In this document: positions 50,603 to 59,709 of the stretch, one piece after another
Layout: every line of letters starts with the position of its first letter
How positions within the stretch are numbered: position 1 is the first letter of the stretch
Translations under genes and position numbers: made by a program
NCBI RefSeq assembly: GCF_014640175.1
Contig: NZ_BMGL01000010.1
Coordinates: 90,960-154,959 of the forward strand
Length of the DNA: 64,000 bases
Source of the DNA: Psychroflexus salis
GTDB lineage: Bacteria; Bacteroidota; Bacteroidia; Flavobacteriales; Flavobacteriaceae
Direction: 5' to 3'
The notes under the pieces: generated by a model
What the model was told of the DNA's origin: nothing
What the model saw: the letters and a program-made list of their open reading frames with translations, nothing else
Databases searched by the model: none

Positions 50603-51784
50603 ATGCTAAGTAAAGAACACATAAAATTCATTCAAAATAATTTAGGTAAAAATGTTTCAAAGCTTATTTTAAAAGGCATTCCATTTAGCGATGTATCTAC
50701 AACATTTATAGCACAACAAATTGCAGCTCGACAAAATTTGGGTAAGAAACTTCCAAATTGGGTAAAAAACACTACTGTTGTTTTTCCTAAAAAACTAAAT
50801 TTAGAGCAAAGCTCATCTGAACAAACTGCCCAATACAAGTCCAAAATTATTCAAGGGAATAAAATAGTTTGCGACCTTACGGGTGGTTTTGGTATTGATA
50901 CTTTTGCCTTATCGGGCACCAACAAAAAAATTATATATATTGAAAAAGACAATGAACTCGCTGAGATTGTAAAACACAATATTTGCGAAGTTTTTGAAAA
51001 AAATAACGTAGAGTTTGAAGTATCTCCAGCAGAACTTTATTTAGAAAATTTACATACAAGAGTAGATTGGTTATACATGGATCCATCTCGAAGAAACACT
51101 GCAAAACAAAAGGTGTTTTTATTTGAAGAATGTGAACCTAATATTCTGGATGTGCTTAATTTAATGAAAGATAAATCTAAAAAAGCATTAATTAAAACTA
51201 GTCCGTTAATCGATATTTGTTATGGTATTAAAAACTTAAAGTATGTAAATAAAATACATGTGGTTTGTGTAGGTAATGAGCTAAAAGAATTGCTTTGGGA
51301 GTTAGATTTTTCTGTAGAAAAACAAAAACCAACTATTAAAACCATACAATATAAGTCGAGTATAACCAACACGTTTAATTTTTGTTACAACCAATCAACA
51401 AATGCATTAATTTATTCTGAACCACTTCAGTATTTATACGAACCCAATGCAGCTTTAATGAAAGTAGGAAAATTTGAAGATTTAGCTGAAGTTTTTCAAC
51501 TAAAAAAATTACATCCAAACTCTCATTTATTTACATCTAATCAATTAATAAAAGCATTTCCCGGAAGGGCTTTTTTAATTAAGGAAATTATTGACTACAA
51601 GCCAAAAAGTTTAAAAAAAACATTGAAAAACAAGAAAATAAATGTTTCTACTCGAAATTTTCCAATTATGGCAAAAGATTTGATTAAGCTATTTAAGATA
51701 AATGAAGGCGGAAACCAATATGCCTTTTTTACAACCGACAAAAACCAACAAAAAAAATACATATTATGTACAAAAGAATATTAG
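50603..51784 (+). CDS. Class I SAM methyltransferase with THUMP-like domain
   Basis: The 393-residue protein has an N-terminal helical part (LSKEHIKFIQNNLGKNVSKLILKG in parts), SAM motif I VCDLTGGFGIDTFAL, the acidic strand YIEKDNELAEI, and the motif DWLYMDPSRR, like the DPPY-type catalytic motif of base methyltransferases. The C-terminal region (EPNAALMKVGKFEDLA ... FPGRAFLIKEI ... TRNFPIMAKDL) matches the THUMP-like domain found in this Bacteroidota family. An RNA target is likely but unknown. It overlaps the downstream secreted gene by 19 bases. Confidence 0.88.
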   Translation: MLSKEHIKFIQNNLGKNVSKLILKGIPFSDVSTTFIAQQIAARQNLGKKLPNWVKNTTVVFPKKLNLEQSSSEQTAQYKSKIIQGNKIVCDLTGGFGIDTFALSGTNKKIIYIEKDNELAEIVKHNICEVFEKNNVEFEVSPAELYLENLHTRVDWLYMDPSRRNTAKQKVFLFEECEPNILDVLNLMKDKSKKALIKTSPLIDICYGIKNLKYVNKIHVVCVGNELKELLWELDFSVEKQKPTIKTIQYKSSITNTFNFCYNQSTNALIYSEPLQYLYEPNAALMKVGKFEDLAEVFQLKKLHPNSHLFTSNQLIKAFPGRAFLIKEIIDYKPKSLKKTLKNKKINVSTRNFPIMAKDLIKLFKINEGGNQYAFFTTDKNQQKKYILCTKEY

Positions 51785-52389
51785 GTTTACTAATTATAAG
51801 TATGGTTTTAAGCCATTCCGTTTATAGTCAAGATACACAAAACGAAGTAGATTGCACCTACGATCAGGTAGAACTTGGAGAAGATAAACACATTGCAATT
51901 TTAAGAACCGATACCAAATTAATAGACAGTTTTACCACTTTTGAAATAGGAAGAGTAATAGATTTTAGTTTAATAAATTACCGTGGAAATATTATTTTAA
52001 ACGTTGAAATTTACAAAGATGCCAGAGAAGCATTGTCACCAATTTGCATAGGCCCCGGAGCTAGTTTTAACTTAAAGCTTCAAAATGGTGAAAATATAAT
52101 GCTTTCGCAAGTAGGTGCAGAACTTTGTGGAAACCAATTAGAGTCTGCACAAGAAGGATTTTATAATGTAAAAAATCGGGGTTCTTTTTTAATTAAAGAA
52201 GATGCATTTGATAAATTAAAAGAAGTAGAATTAATTTCAGGAAATTTAAAAGCTGGAGATAATGAGCTTTATTTTATTTTTAAAACTGAAATCTACGATG
52301 ATGTAAATGATCGAGTAAATTACCCAAGTTTTTATTTTATTGATTACTTAGAATGTGTAACACACCCACAATTAATTGTTGAAAAATAA
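51766..52389 (+). CDS. Secreted protein of unknown function, first of a tandem pair
   Basis: The 207-residue protein has a signal peptide (to about residue 21) and a beta-rich domain with GRVIDFSLINYRGNIILNVEIYKDA (in parts), LSPICIGPGASFNLKLQNGE, AELCGNQLESAQEGFYNV, and ELYFIFKTEIYDDVNDRVNYPSFYFI (in parts). Four cysteines, in CTYDQ, PICIG, ELCGN and LECVT, are shared with the next gene and may form disulfides. No family is recognised. It overlaps the methyltransferase gene by 19 bases, so it is co-transcribed. Confidence 0.75.
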   Translation: MYKRILGLLIISMVLSHSVYSQDTQNEVDCTYDQVELGEDKHIAILRTDTKLIDSFTTFEIGRVIDFSLINYRGNIILNVEIYKDAREALSPICIGPGASFNLKLQNGENIMLSQVGAELCGNQLESAQEGFYNVKNRGSFLIKEDAFDKLKEVELISGNLKAGDNELYFIFKTEIYDDVNDRVNYPSFYFIDYLECVTHPQLIVEK

Positions 52390-52399
52390 GGTAGTTCGT

Positions 52400-53044
52400 A
52401 TGACTAAATTTTTATCATTTATATTTTTCCTGGTTACAACAATAAATTTTGCTCAAATTATTGAAGAAGAAATACTGTACTACCCTCAGCCTATTCAATC
52501 TGAGCCCTGTTATTATACTTCGTACACTATAAGTGCAAATGGAGAAATTGAAAATTTACAAACTGAAGCCATTATGGTCGAAGAATGGACGACGCCTTCA
52601 AGCGGAAGGGTAATTGATTTTACCCTATTAAAAACAAAAGATGATTTAATACTATTGGTAGAAATTCATGAAGACGCCGAAGATATTTTACAACCCATCT
52701 GCTTTGGAAGTTCAACTAGCATAGAATTAAAATTGAAAAATGGCCTTACAGTTAAACTACCACAAATCGGACCTAAAAGATGTGGTTATGTAAACATAGC
52801 AGACGATTCAGCACCCTATTATAACATTACAAACTTTAGTTATTTTAAAATTTCGATCGAGAATGCAAAGAAGCTCCAAGCTTCTGAAGTTAATTTAGCG
52901 AACATATCAAGCACCAAATATGATTTAGACTTTGTATTTAAATCTGAATTATACGATGAAGTAAATGATATATTAATCTACCCTGAATTTTATTTTATTA
53001 GCGAATTAGATTGTATGTTAAATCCAATATTACCAGAAGATTAA
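52400..53044 (+). CDS. Secreted protein of unknown function, second of a tandem pair
   Basis: The 214-residue protein has a signal peptide (MTKFLSFIFFLVTTINFAQ) and the same domain as its neighbour: GRVIDFTLLKTKDDLILLVEIHEDAEDIL (in parts), QPICFGSSTSIELKLKNGL, PKRCGYVNIADDS, YDLDFVFKSELYDEVNDILIYPEFYFI (in parts). Conserved cysteines include those in EPCYY, PICFG, KRCGY and LDCML. It lies 10 bases after the first copy. The ATG at 52400 is used, although an in-frame TTG at 52376 exists. The function is unknown. Confidence 0.75.
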   Translation: MTKFLSFIFFLVTTINFAQIIEEEILYYPQPIQSEPCYYTSYTISANGEIENLQTEAIMVEEWTTPSSGRVIDFTLLKTKDDLILLVEIHEDAEDILQPICFGSSTSIELKLKNGLTVKLPQIGPKRCGYVNIADDSAPYYNITNFSYFKISIENAKKLQASEVNLANISSTKYDLDFVFKSELYDEVNDILIYPEFYFISELDCMLNPILPED

Positions 53045-53094
53045 AATTAGCTTTAATAGTTAGCTAAAAAACTTTAAAAAAAAGCTCAATTAAA

Positions 53095-53126
53095 TTTGGC
53101 TACAATCAGGTCTATATCTATATTTG
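53095..53126 (+). promoter_or_regulatory. Promoter of the tRNA-Ser gene
   Basis: TTTG at 53095-53098 is followed after 20 bases by TATATTTG at 53119-53126, the textbook Bacteroidota -33/-7 arrangement. The tRNA begins 34 bases after the -7 box. Confidence 0.75.
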
Positions 53127-53160
53127 CAACCGCAAAAAGAACAAGTTCCTATATAAAATT

Positions 53161-53244
53161 GGAGAGGTGGCAGAGTGGTAATGCAGCAGATTGCTAATCT
53201 GTCGACGCGAAAGTGTCGCCAGGGTTCGAGTCCCTGTCTCTCCG
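53161..53244 (+). tRNA. tRNA-Ser (anticodon GCT)
   Basis: The acceptor stem pairs GGAGAGG with TCTCTCC (one G-T pair). The anticodon arm is GCAGA-TTGCTAA-TCTGT, giving anticodon GCT. The T arm is CAGGG-TTCGAGT-CCCTG. A long extra arm (around GACGCGAAAGTGTC) is present as expected for serine tRNAs. CCA is not encoded. Confidence 0.96.
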
Positions 53245-53298
53245 CTGTTTTTTTGGATTATTTGCCAAAAGCACAATAGTTCAAATTATATAAAATCA

Positions 53299-53335
53299 CA
53301 CCACTCGGGTGTAGTACCGCAACAAGTGCGGCATA
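53299..53335. repeat. Palindromic elements and partial tRNA-Pro-like sequence between the tRNA genes
   Basis: ACACC-actc-GGGTGT forms a small hairpin and CCGCA-acaag-TGCGG a second. CACCACTCGGGTGTAG here closely repeats CACCACTCGGGGTGTAG at the tRNA-Pro start (53401 onward). The second hairpin resembles the CCCCGCA hairpin downstream of mnmE. Confidence 0.55.
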
Positions 53336-53408
53336 AACTACGCTCGGTTGGGTATAAGTTCTAACCATATTATTTGGTTAATTGTTATTTTGAAATTTTT
53401 ACACCACT

Positions 53409-53483
53409 CGGGGTGTAGCGTAGCCCGGTCATCGCGCCTGCTTTGGGAGCAGGAGGTCGCAGGTTCGAATCCTGCCACCCCGA
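53409..53483 (+). tRNA. tRNA-Pro (anticodon TGG)
   Basis: The acceptor stem pairs CGGGGTG with CACCCCG. The anticodon arm is CCTGC-TTTGGGA-GCAGG, giving anticodon TGG. The T arm is GCAGG-TTCGAAT-CCTGC. CCA is not encoded. A terminator follows. Confidence 0.96.
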
Positions 53484-53489
53484 CTTAAC

Positions 53490-53524
53490 AAAAGCTGATT
53501 ATTTAATTATAATCGGCTTTTTGT
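53490..53524 (+). terminator. Terminator after tRNA-Pro
   Basis: AAAAGCTGATTAT and ATAATCGGCTTTT form a 13-base stem with one wobble pair, followed by a T-rich tail, directly after the tRNA. Confidence 0.85.
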
Positions 53525-53616
53525 TTTACTATTGTACCGCATTTAGGTTACCAAAAAAATCACATTTGTGAGTATGCTTGAAAAATATTTAATACGATAC
53601 AAACTATTGATTAATT

Positions 53617-56600
53617 TTACTCAATAACCAACTTATCCCTAAAACATTCTGCATTTTCATCACAAACTTCAATAACATAAAGACCAGATAACAGATTAGA
53701 AACATCTATCGAAGTTTTTAATCGATTCATCTTAAGTTGAATTACAATTTGTCCTTGTAAATTATACATTCGCAAATTTGCTTCATTAAACTTCTGTGGT
53801 AGGTTAACAAAAAACTCTTGATTAGCAGGATTGGGGTAAAACGAGAAATCTTTATAATCAGTTAAATCAGTACCCAAATTAGTTTGTTCATAAACCAATG
53901 AAAACCTATTGTAAGCTAAACTTTCAGGAACAGATGTATCAACACCAAAAGCGTAAATATTCTCACCATTATGGAGTACTATACTTTCATCTAAATAAGC
54001 ATCATAAAGTCGTACTTCTACAGCATTATCTATGTGATTGATATTATATTGAAATACATAATTTTCATTCTCTAAGTTATTAAGAAATAAAGGATAAACC
54101 GTATCGACATCAGGTTTAGTCGTATTATAAATGGAAAGTAATGCTGGACCAACATCGAAAGCTAAATTTTCATTTAAGTTACCCAACTTAGAAGCTTGAG
54201 GTAAAACATCAGCTTCTGTTTCATAAAAACGAATTCCAGTTGCATCCTGTTCTGAATAACCTTGCTGAAATTTATGTTGTTCATATATGCGTATATTTAT
54301 ATAAGGAGTTGTTGAAGTACTAAAAACTTGTAAAGAATTTTCTTGTGAAGCTTTTGAAGATTCAGTAAAAGAAATGTTATAACCACTTCCAGAACCATCG
54401 TTCTGAAAAAACACAGCTTGACCAGGTTGTAAAAAACGATTTACATTAGAACTACCAGGATCTGGAATATTAGTATCTATAATACTTGATGTATTTGTAC
54501 TGATATCTATACTTACAAAAGCACCTTGATTAGCTAGACTAGCATCCCAGTAATAAGCATAATCGCTTAAAATACCACTTCCATAATTTAATTGTGATAA
54601 GTCTACTATACTCTGATAAGGATTTCCTACAAATGAATATTTGTTTGGAATTGTAGAAATATCGGGAGCTACTAAGTTTCCAGTTGCCAAGTTTCCTTTA
54701 GCACTTAATTTTACATCATTGGCTAAAGCATTATTATTATTTAAGGTTACACTGCGATCACCACGAATAAACATCCGATAACCACGACCAGGTACTAATG
54801 CTGTGGTGAGTGTCTCTAATACAGGATTCCAAGTTTCATTATAAGTAAATAAAGATGGGTTACCAGACAAAGTATAATCTAAACCATTGCTGCTTTGTTC
54901 TCCTACAGTACCAACTGCACCTGTAATATGTGTTTGCTGTTGCCATGAATCTGTTAAAGATACATTACCAACTGAAGATGAAATAAATCGAAATGCTCTA
55001 ACAGAATCAATTCTTTTAGGTATAAAACGTTCAACTATTGCTTCTCCTACTACACTCCCACCTTGCAGGTCGGCTAACTGAGCTGTAGATGCAGCCGCAC
55101 TTTCAAAATGAACATGATCGGTAACTTCAAGCATATTTCCATTAAGATGGAGTACAAAATCAGACTTAATTCCTGTTTCTTTTGCTTTAAAAGATGAATC
55201 TAATACATAATCATCAAAAAAATAAACGTTTTTTTGTTCACTGTTTAAATCAGGTACGCTGTTATTAACCCAATCTCCATCTACATAAATTAAATCGTCT
55301 AAGCTACCAGGTGTTGCAGTATTACTATTATTTTTAATAAAGGAATTATGATATAAATTGCGCGATATCCGTTGATTAGCATCAACACCAAAACCTACAT
55401 TATCATCAATCAAATTTCCATCGACTAAACTCTCTGTTCCACCTTGAATCAATTGCCATTCTCTAGTAGAGTTAGGCACAAAAAACATTCCCTGCGTACC
55501 TTGGATAAAAGTTGTATTGCTAGGAAGTGCACCATAAGCTGTTTCAAAATCAGTTAAAGTACCGCCACGACTAATTACCACAAAACTTTTGGGTGGTATT
55601 ACAGCATTGGCAATAGAATTTCCAGAACTAGCACCAAAACCCCAAACAGTCTCGTCTGGTAACATAACTATTTTAGCTCCTGTTAAATCAATTTGTTTTT
55701 CACTAAAATTAAAGAGCTCCATAAACTCCAAAGTAAAGGTAGGATGATCGCTAATTTCTGTTATAAAAACTTCACCGACTTGCATCGAAACTGGAGCATC
55801 TATAACAGCAAATGAATCACTTTCAAGGCTTTGTGCAATACCGTTAGCCGAAGCAGTTAAACTGAAAGACGGACCAACCATATCGAAAGCTAAATTATTA
55901 AAGACACTTTCACCTAAAACAGCTTGTTGGCTACTATTGCTATCGGTTGTAAAATTAGAAGTCGTACTCAATTGTATTTCTTCCATAAAGTCTAAATCTA
56001 CATTTCCGTTAGCATCAATAGCTTCAACTACAGGTGGAGCTTGCATAAGGCTTTGTAAATTTACATCACTAGGCTGCACAGCAAAATTTAATGCAGTTGC
56101 TTCTACGTTTATGCGGTTTTCATCCAAAAGTAAACTTGTTTCTGCTCCGCCTGCATTCGCATAAGCAAAACTAGTTCCTGTAGCTTCAGCAACAGCTTCT
56201 CGTACTCTAAATACAAATTGGGTTTGATCGGCAACAGTGTTTTCAAATGAAACATATAAACTGAAGACACTTTCTGCCCCATCCAATGCTTCAATTTGCA
56301 AATTATTAAATTGAATGTCATGCTGGTCGACTAGTATTTCTGAAAGAAAAACACCTTCTTGATAAAGGGCTGCTTTATGAATCACTTCCTGCCCAGTTAC
56401 ACTGAAACTTAAGGAAGTTAATTCGGTATCTTTAGTATCTAAATCGCCAGAATTGCCACCATCGCGTAAAATAAAACGACCAATTTCTATGGAATTTGAT
56501 GCAGTAAGTGTTGATGTTGTTGTATAATTGATGTAAGCAATATTTTCAGGAGTACTAAAATTAGTATCAAATACAATATCTGAACCATTTTGTGGCCAAG

Positions 56601-57402
56601 TATTTTCTGCAGTTGGCCCGCCCCAAATTAAAGTAGCTAAATAAGGATTATCTATAAACGGATTGCGATTTCCTTGTTCTCCATAAATCACTTCATTACG
56701 GTTAATCTCAAAATCTGAAACTTCATCTTCTGCATTCCACTCTAAGAAAATATCAGGTATTTGCGTGTCGTAAGTTGTTGTATCATTACCAACATAAGTA
56801 GGCAAACATTCTTCTTGGTAGCGCAAAAACATATACAATATAATACGCGCAACATCTCCCTTCCATTCATCACCCGGATAATATAAATCAACACCGCCAT
56901 AAAAGGGATCTCCACTACCGGGAGCAAATTGATTATTACCGCGTTGACTATTAGCCTGTGCATCTGCAGCGCGCAGATTATGCGCATCGGTTCCTGTTCC
57001 TATACTACTTGTACTCATAGGTGGATCTGCTAAAGATTGCGGAAAAACATGCTCCCGATTCCAAAAACCTGTACAACTACCAGAAAAATTGCAAATTAAA
57101 TTTTTATCGCGTGTACGGTCGGTGGTGTAAACATCATCTAAATCGTCAAAACCATACACCAATAAAACATCAGTAAGGGAATTATCGTCTGGGTCTAAAT
57201 CTGCTTGTTGCAGAATATTCCATATAGCTGAATAACTTACACCACTATGCGTATTAATCAATAGATCTGAAAGCTCTACATATAAATCGTTTCCAGTCTT
57301 ACTCAAATCAATATCTTGATAATAGGTCTGTACTTGTCCAAACACACCCAAAACATGAAACAATAAACCTATAAGTAATAAAGTCTTATGTAATTTACGC
57401 AT
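53617..57402 (-). CDS. Secreted endonuclease I with lamin-tail domain and T9SS sorting tail
   Basis: The 1261-residue protein has a signal peptide (MRKLHKTLLLIGLLFHVLGVFG) and an endonuclease I domain (about residues 25-290) with the catalytic NREHVFPQS (H118) and GTDAHNLRAADAQANSQRGN. A lamin tail domain follows (about 536-650, VFITEISDHPTFTLEFMEL). A long C-terminal module (about 780-1185) is shared with the GLUG protein at 59.7 kb. The C-terminus is a T9SS sorting domain (SFYPNPANQEFFV ... LLSGLYVIEV). It should be an extracellular nuclease that frees phosphate or nucleotides from DNA. The ATG at 57402 begins the signal peptide. Confidence 0.92.
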   Translation of the reverse strand: MRKLHKTLLLIGLLFHVLGVFGQVQTYYQDIDLSKTGNDLYVELSDLLINTHSGVSYSAIWNILQQADLDPDDNSLTDVLLVYGFDDLDDVYTTDRTRDKNLICNFSGSCTGFWNREHVFPQSLADPPMSTSSIGTGTDAHNLRAADAQANSQRGNNQFAPGSGDPFYGGVDLYYPGDEWKGDVARIILYMFLRYQEECLPTYVGNDTTTYDTQIPDIFLEWNAEDEVSDFEINRNEVIYGEQGNRNPFIDNPYLATLIWGGPTAENTWPQNGSDIVFDTNFSTPENIAYINYTTTSTLTASNSIEIGRFILRDGGNSGDLDTKDTELTSLSFSVTGQEVIHKAALYQEGVFLSEILVDQHDIQFNNLQIEALDGAESVFSLYVSFENTVADQTQFVFRVREAVAEATGTSFAYANAGGAETSLLLDENRINVEATALNFAVQPSDVNLQSLMQAPPVVEAIDANGNVDLDFMEEIQLSTTSNFTTDSNSSQQAVLGESVFNNLAFDMVGPSFSLTASANGIAQSLESDSFAVIDAPVSMQVGEVFITEISDHPTFTLEFMELFNFSEKQIDLTGAKIVMLPDETVWGFGASSGNSIANAVIPPKSFVVISRGGTLTDFETAYGALPSNTTFIQGTQGMFFVPNSTREWQLIQGGTESLVDGNLIDDNVGFGVDANQRISRNLYHNSFIKNNSNTATPGSLDDLIYVDGDWVNNSVPDLNSEQKNVYFFDDYVLDSSFKAKETGIKSDFVLHLNGNMLEVTDHVHFESAAASTAQLADLQGGSVVGEAIVERFIPKRIDSVRAFRFISSSVGNVSLTDSWQQQTHITGAVGTVGEQSSNGLDYTLSGNPSLFTYNETWNPVLETLTTALVPGRGYRMFIRGDRSVTLNNNNALANDVKLSAKGNLATGNLVAPDISTIPNKYSFVGNPYQSIVDLSQLNYGSGILSDYAYYWDASLANQGAFVSIDISTNTSSIIDTNIPDPGSSNVNRFLQPGQAVFFQNDGSGSGYNISFTESSKASQENSLQVFSTSTTPYINIRIYEQHKFQQGYSEQDATGIRFYETEADVLPQASKLGNLNENLAFDVGPALLSIYNTTKPDVDTVYPLFLNNLENENYVFQYNINHIDNAVEVRLYDAYLDESIVLHNGENIYAFGVDTSVPESLAYNRFSLVYEQTNLGTDLTDYKDFSFYPNPANQEFFVNLPQKFNEANLRMYNLQGQIVIQLKMNRLKTSIDVSNLLSGLYVIEVCDENAECFRDKLVIE

Positions 57403-57444
57403 AGTTGTTAAGTTAAATAAGGTTGAATCTCTAGTTCTAAACAA

Positions 57445-57932
57445 TTGCGCAAAATAAGGTATTTTGTAGTATTTATATTACATATAAAAACAATTTAGAA
57501 ATAATCTGTTAATAATAAATCTGTTAAGTAACAAAATCAAATTATATCATTTTCATTAGTTGAACGCTTTAATTTGAAATGAATGCGTACTTTTAAGCTT
57601 ATGTTACAGATTGATTGCCAATTAAATGAAAGATAATGCAGTGTTAATCATATTAATTATAGACTTAAATTCGTGCAAAAAAAGTCTTTGGTAATTGAAG
57701 AAAACGAAGGTAAAAGTATTTTTACAAATAAAAATTAAGTAAAATATTTTATAAAACTTTATCTGGTGCTACACGAATAGAAATTAAAAGAAGTATGTGC
57801 TATTTTACAAGAAATAGACAGAAGATTAAAACGGGAAATTATAAGGGTGTATTACAGCGATAAAAAGATAGAAATAGATTTTATACGTTAAATAGTAAAG
57901 AATAGGATTTACAACAGCTAAAAAAACGAAGA
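57445..57932. other. Intergenic region between the nuclease and a small secreted protein gene
   Basis: This AT-rich region is almost gene-free. A 34-codon open stretch (about 57793-57891, containing AILQEIDRRLKREIIRVYY) ends with a stop but has no start and an upstream stop, so it may be a remnant of some gene. No RNA or terminator was recognised. Confidence 0.4.
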
Positions 57933-58565
57933 ATGAAAATCATATCAACGATATTACTAATATTTTTATGTAACTGTATTTTATTGGGTCAAAAAAAGGA
58001 ACTTTATATTAATGATAATTTTGAATATATATCCAAACCTGAGTTTGAACGTAAGTCTGATCAAGCGCTTGACTACACGCTGAGATTTGAATTAGACTCT
58101 ACTTTTTTAAATGTGAAGGTGTCCAGGTACAAGGAAGGAAAAGTACAATTAAAGGTATTAGACTCTATCAAAACCACATTTTTTAAAAGTAAAAATGAAG
58201 AATTCGGTGAAAATGATATATTGTTGATTAATTATTATCCTGGAAGTGACAAATGCAGTACAAAAGCTTATAAATCGAACTTTAAATCAAAATATAATCA
58301 GTATCGAAGAAAATTTGATAAAATAGACAATTTAAAACAAGTTTTTGTGTATAAATCAACGCAAGGATTAAAAGGATCTGGTAATGAAATTGATTGGAAA
58401 CCTGACATTAACAATTTAATTGAAAAGACATTTTACCCTATTCCTTATCCTTGTGGTGGTTACGTAATAATGAACAATAAAGGTAGCTATATTTCTGAAA
58501 GAGGAGAATATAGCTATTGGAATGGATTGATACGTGAAATAAATAAATTTACCAAAAGCGATTAA
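57933..58565 (+). CDS. Small secreted protein of unknown function
   Basis: The 210-residue protein has a signal peptide (MKIISTILLIFLCNCILLGQ); the CNC may also allow lipid attachment, though the lipobox is poor. The mature part is basic and lysine-rich (FNLKQVFVYKSTQGLKG-like segments, YRRKFDKIDNLKQVF). It contains a thioredoxin-like-sized alpha/beta pattern without CxxC (ILLINYYPGSDKC). No family is recognised. It stands between the T9SS nuclease and the beta-lactamase gene. Confidence 0.65.
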   Translation: MKIISTILLIFLCNCILLGQKKELYINDNFEYISKPEFERKSDQALDYTLRFELDSTFLNVKVSRYKEGKVQLKVLDSIKTTFFKSKNEEFGENDILLINYYPGSDKCSTKAYKSNFKSKYNQYRRKFDKIDNLKQVFVYKSTQGLKGSGNEIDWKPDINNLIEKTFYPIPYPCGGYVIMNNKGSYISERGEYSYWNGLIREINKFTKSD

Positions 58566-58646
58566 CAAAAAAGCTAAATAAGAATTTTTAAGTTGCTTTT
58601 GTTAAGCAATTAATTTACTTTTAAATACATAAAATTCTTGCAAAAT

Positions 58647-59378
58647 ATGAAGAAGTACTTACTGCAAATAAGCCTGATAGCCTTAATTTTTAATAGTTGT
58701 CAACAAGATCAAAAAATTCTTAAGGCATACGAATCCGAAACACTGAAAATCATTCAAATTAGTGAACATGTTTTTCAGCATGTTACTTATTTAGATGCTA
58801 AAAACTACAAGAGTTATCCTTGCAACGGAATGGTTTACGTTAAAGACAACGAGGTTATTGTTTTTGATACGCCAACTAATAATCAAGCTTCTTTGGAATT
58901 AATTAATTGGATTGGCCAAAAAAATATTAGAGCTGTAGTAGTCACACATTTTCATAACGACTGCTTGGGTGGTTTAGGTGCTTTCCATACAAAAGGAATT
59001 CAATCTTATGCTACTAAACAAACTATTCAACTTGCTAAAGGAAACAACGAAAAAATATTACCCCAAAACCTACTTACCAATCTAAATGAATTTCAAATTG
59101 GTAAGCAATTAGTCTTTACAAAATATTTTGGAGAAGGACATACAAAAGATAATATCGTAGGTTATATTCCTAGTGAAAAGACTTTATTCGGTGGTTGCTT
59201 AATAAAAGAATTGAATGCATCAAAAGGAAACCTGGCAGATGCAAATACAGAAGATTGGGCTTTAACAGTTGAAAAAGTAAAAAACGAATTTACGGATGTA
59301 GATTATGTAATTCCGGGACATGGCAAAAGCGGTGGAAAAGAACTCTTAGATTATACTATTGACCTTTTCAAATTATAA
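58647..59378 (+). CDS. bla: Subclass B1 metallo-beta-lactamase
   Basis: The 243-residue protein has a lipobox-like signal (LIALIFNSCQQD, Cys18) and the complete B1 zinc-site set: THFHND (H101, H103, D105), GEGHTKDN (H165), GGCLIKEL (C184) and IPGHGKSG (H225). The lysine three residues after the Cys (K187) is the B1 position that binds the beta-lactam carboxylate. Subclass B1 enzymes hydrolyse most beta-lactams including carbapenems, and chromosomal copies are common in Flavobacteriaceae. The ATG at 58647 is used; a TTG three codons earlier is in frame. Activity is inferred from the family. Confidence 0.9.
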   Translation: MKKYLLQISLIALIFNSCQQDQKILKAYESETLKIIQISEHVFQHVTYLDAKNYKSYPCNGMVYVKDNEVIVFDTPTNNQASLELINWIGQKNIRAVVVTHFHNDCLGGLGAFHTKGIQSYATKQTIQLAKGNNEKILPQNLLTNLNEFQIGKQLVFTKYFGEGHTKDNIVGYIPSEKTLFGGCLIKELNASKGNLADANTEDWALTVEKVKNEFTDVDYVIPGHGKSGGKELLDYTIDLFKL

Positions 59379-59709
59379 AAATCTAAATGCGAAATAAGGT
59401 AATAACGAATTAATACTTAAAAATTAAGTTGGTTAAATTAGTAATTTATACCACTTATAAAAATAGCTATTTAACTACTTCATTTAATAATTTTTATTCA
59501 TCTAAAGTATTTTAATACAAAAAACTATACACCTAAATTACCAAAAATTTAATTGTATAGTTTTTCTTCACATCATTCAAACAATCTTATTCATTAATAT
59601 AATTCATATACCAATTTATTCGAATTAACAACAAGGCATGCTAAAAAATGTTTTAGCTTTTTAGCTTCATAAATTTGAGCTTTGACTTATCTATAAATTT
59701 AGGTTATAA
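59379..59709. other. Intergenic region between convergent genes
   Basis: This AT-rich stretch lies between the convergent bla and GLUG protein genes. Apart from the hairpin terminator at 59519-59567, nothing is seen. Confidence 0.6.
59519..59567. terminator. Bidirectional terminator between bla and the GLUG protein gene
   Basis: AAAACTATACA and TGTATAGTTTT form an 11-base stem with a long AT-rich loop, flanked by A and T runs. It lies between convergent genes. Confidence 0.6.

Noticed and set aside
57793..57891. Short coding-like stretch between the nuclease and the small secreted protein
   Set aside because: Only 34 codons, no start, an in-frame stop just upstream, and no recognised family.
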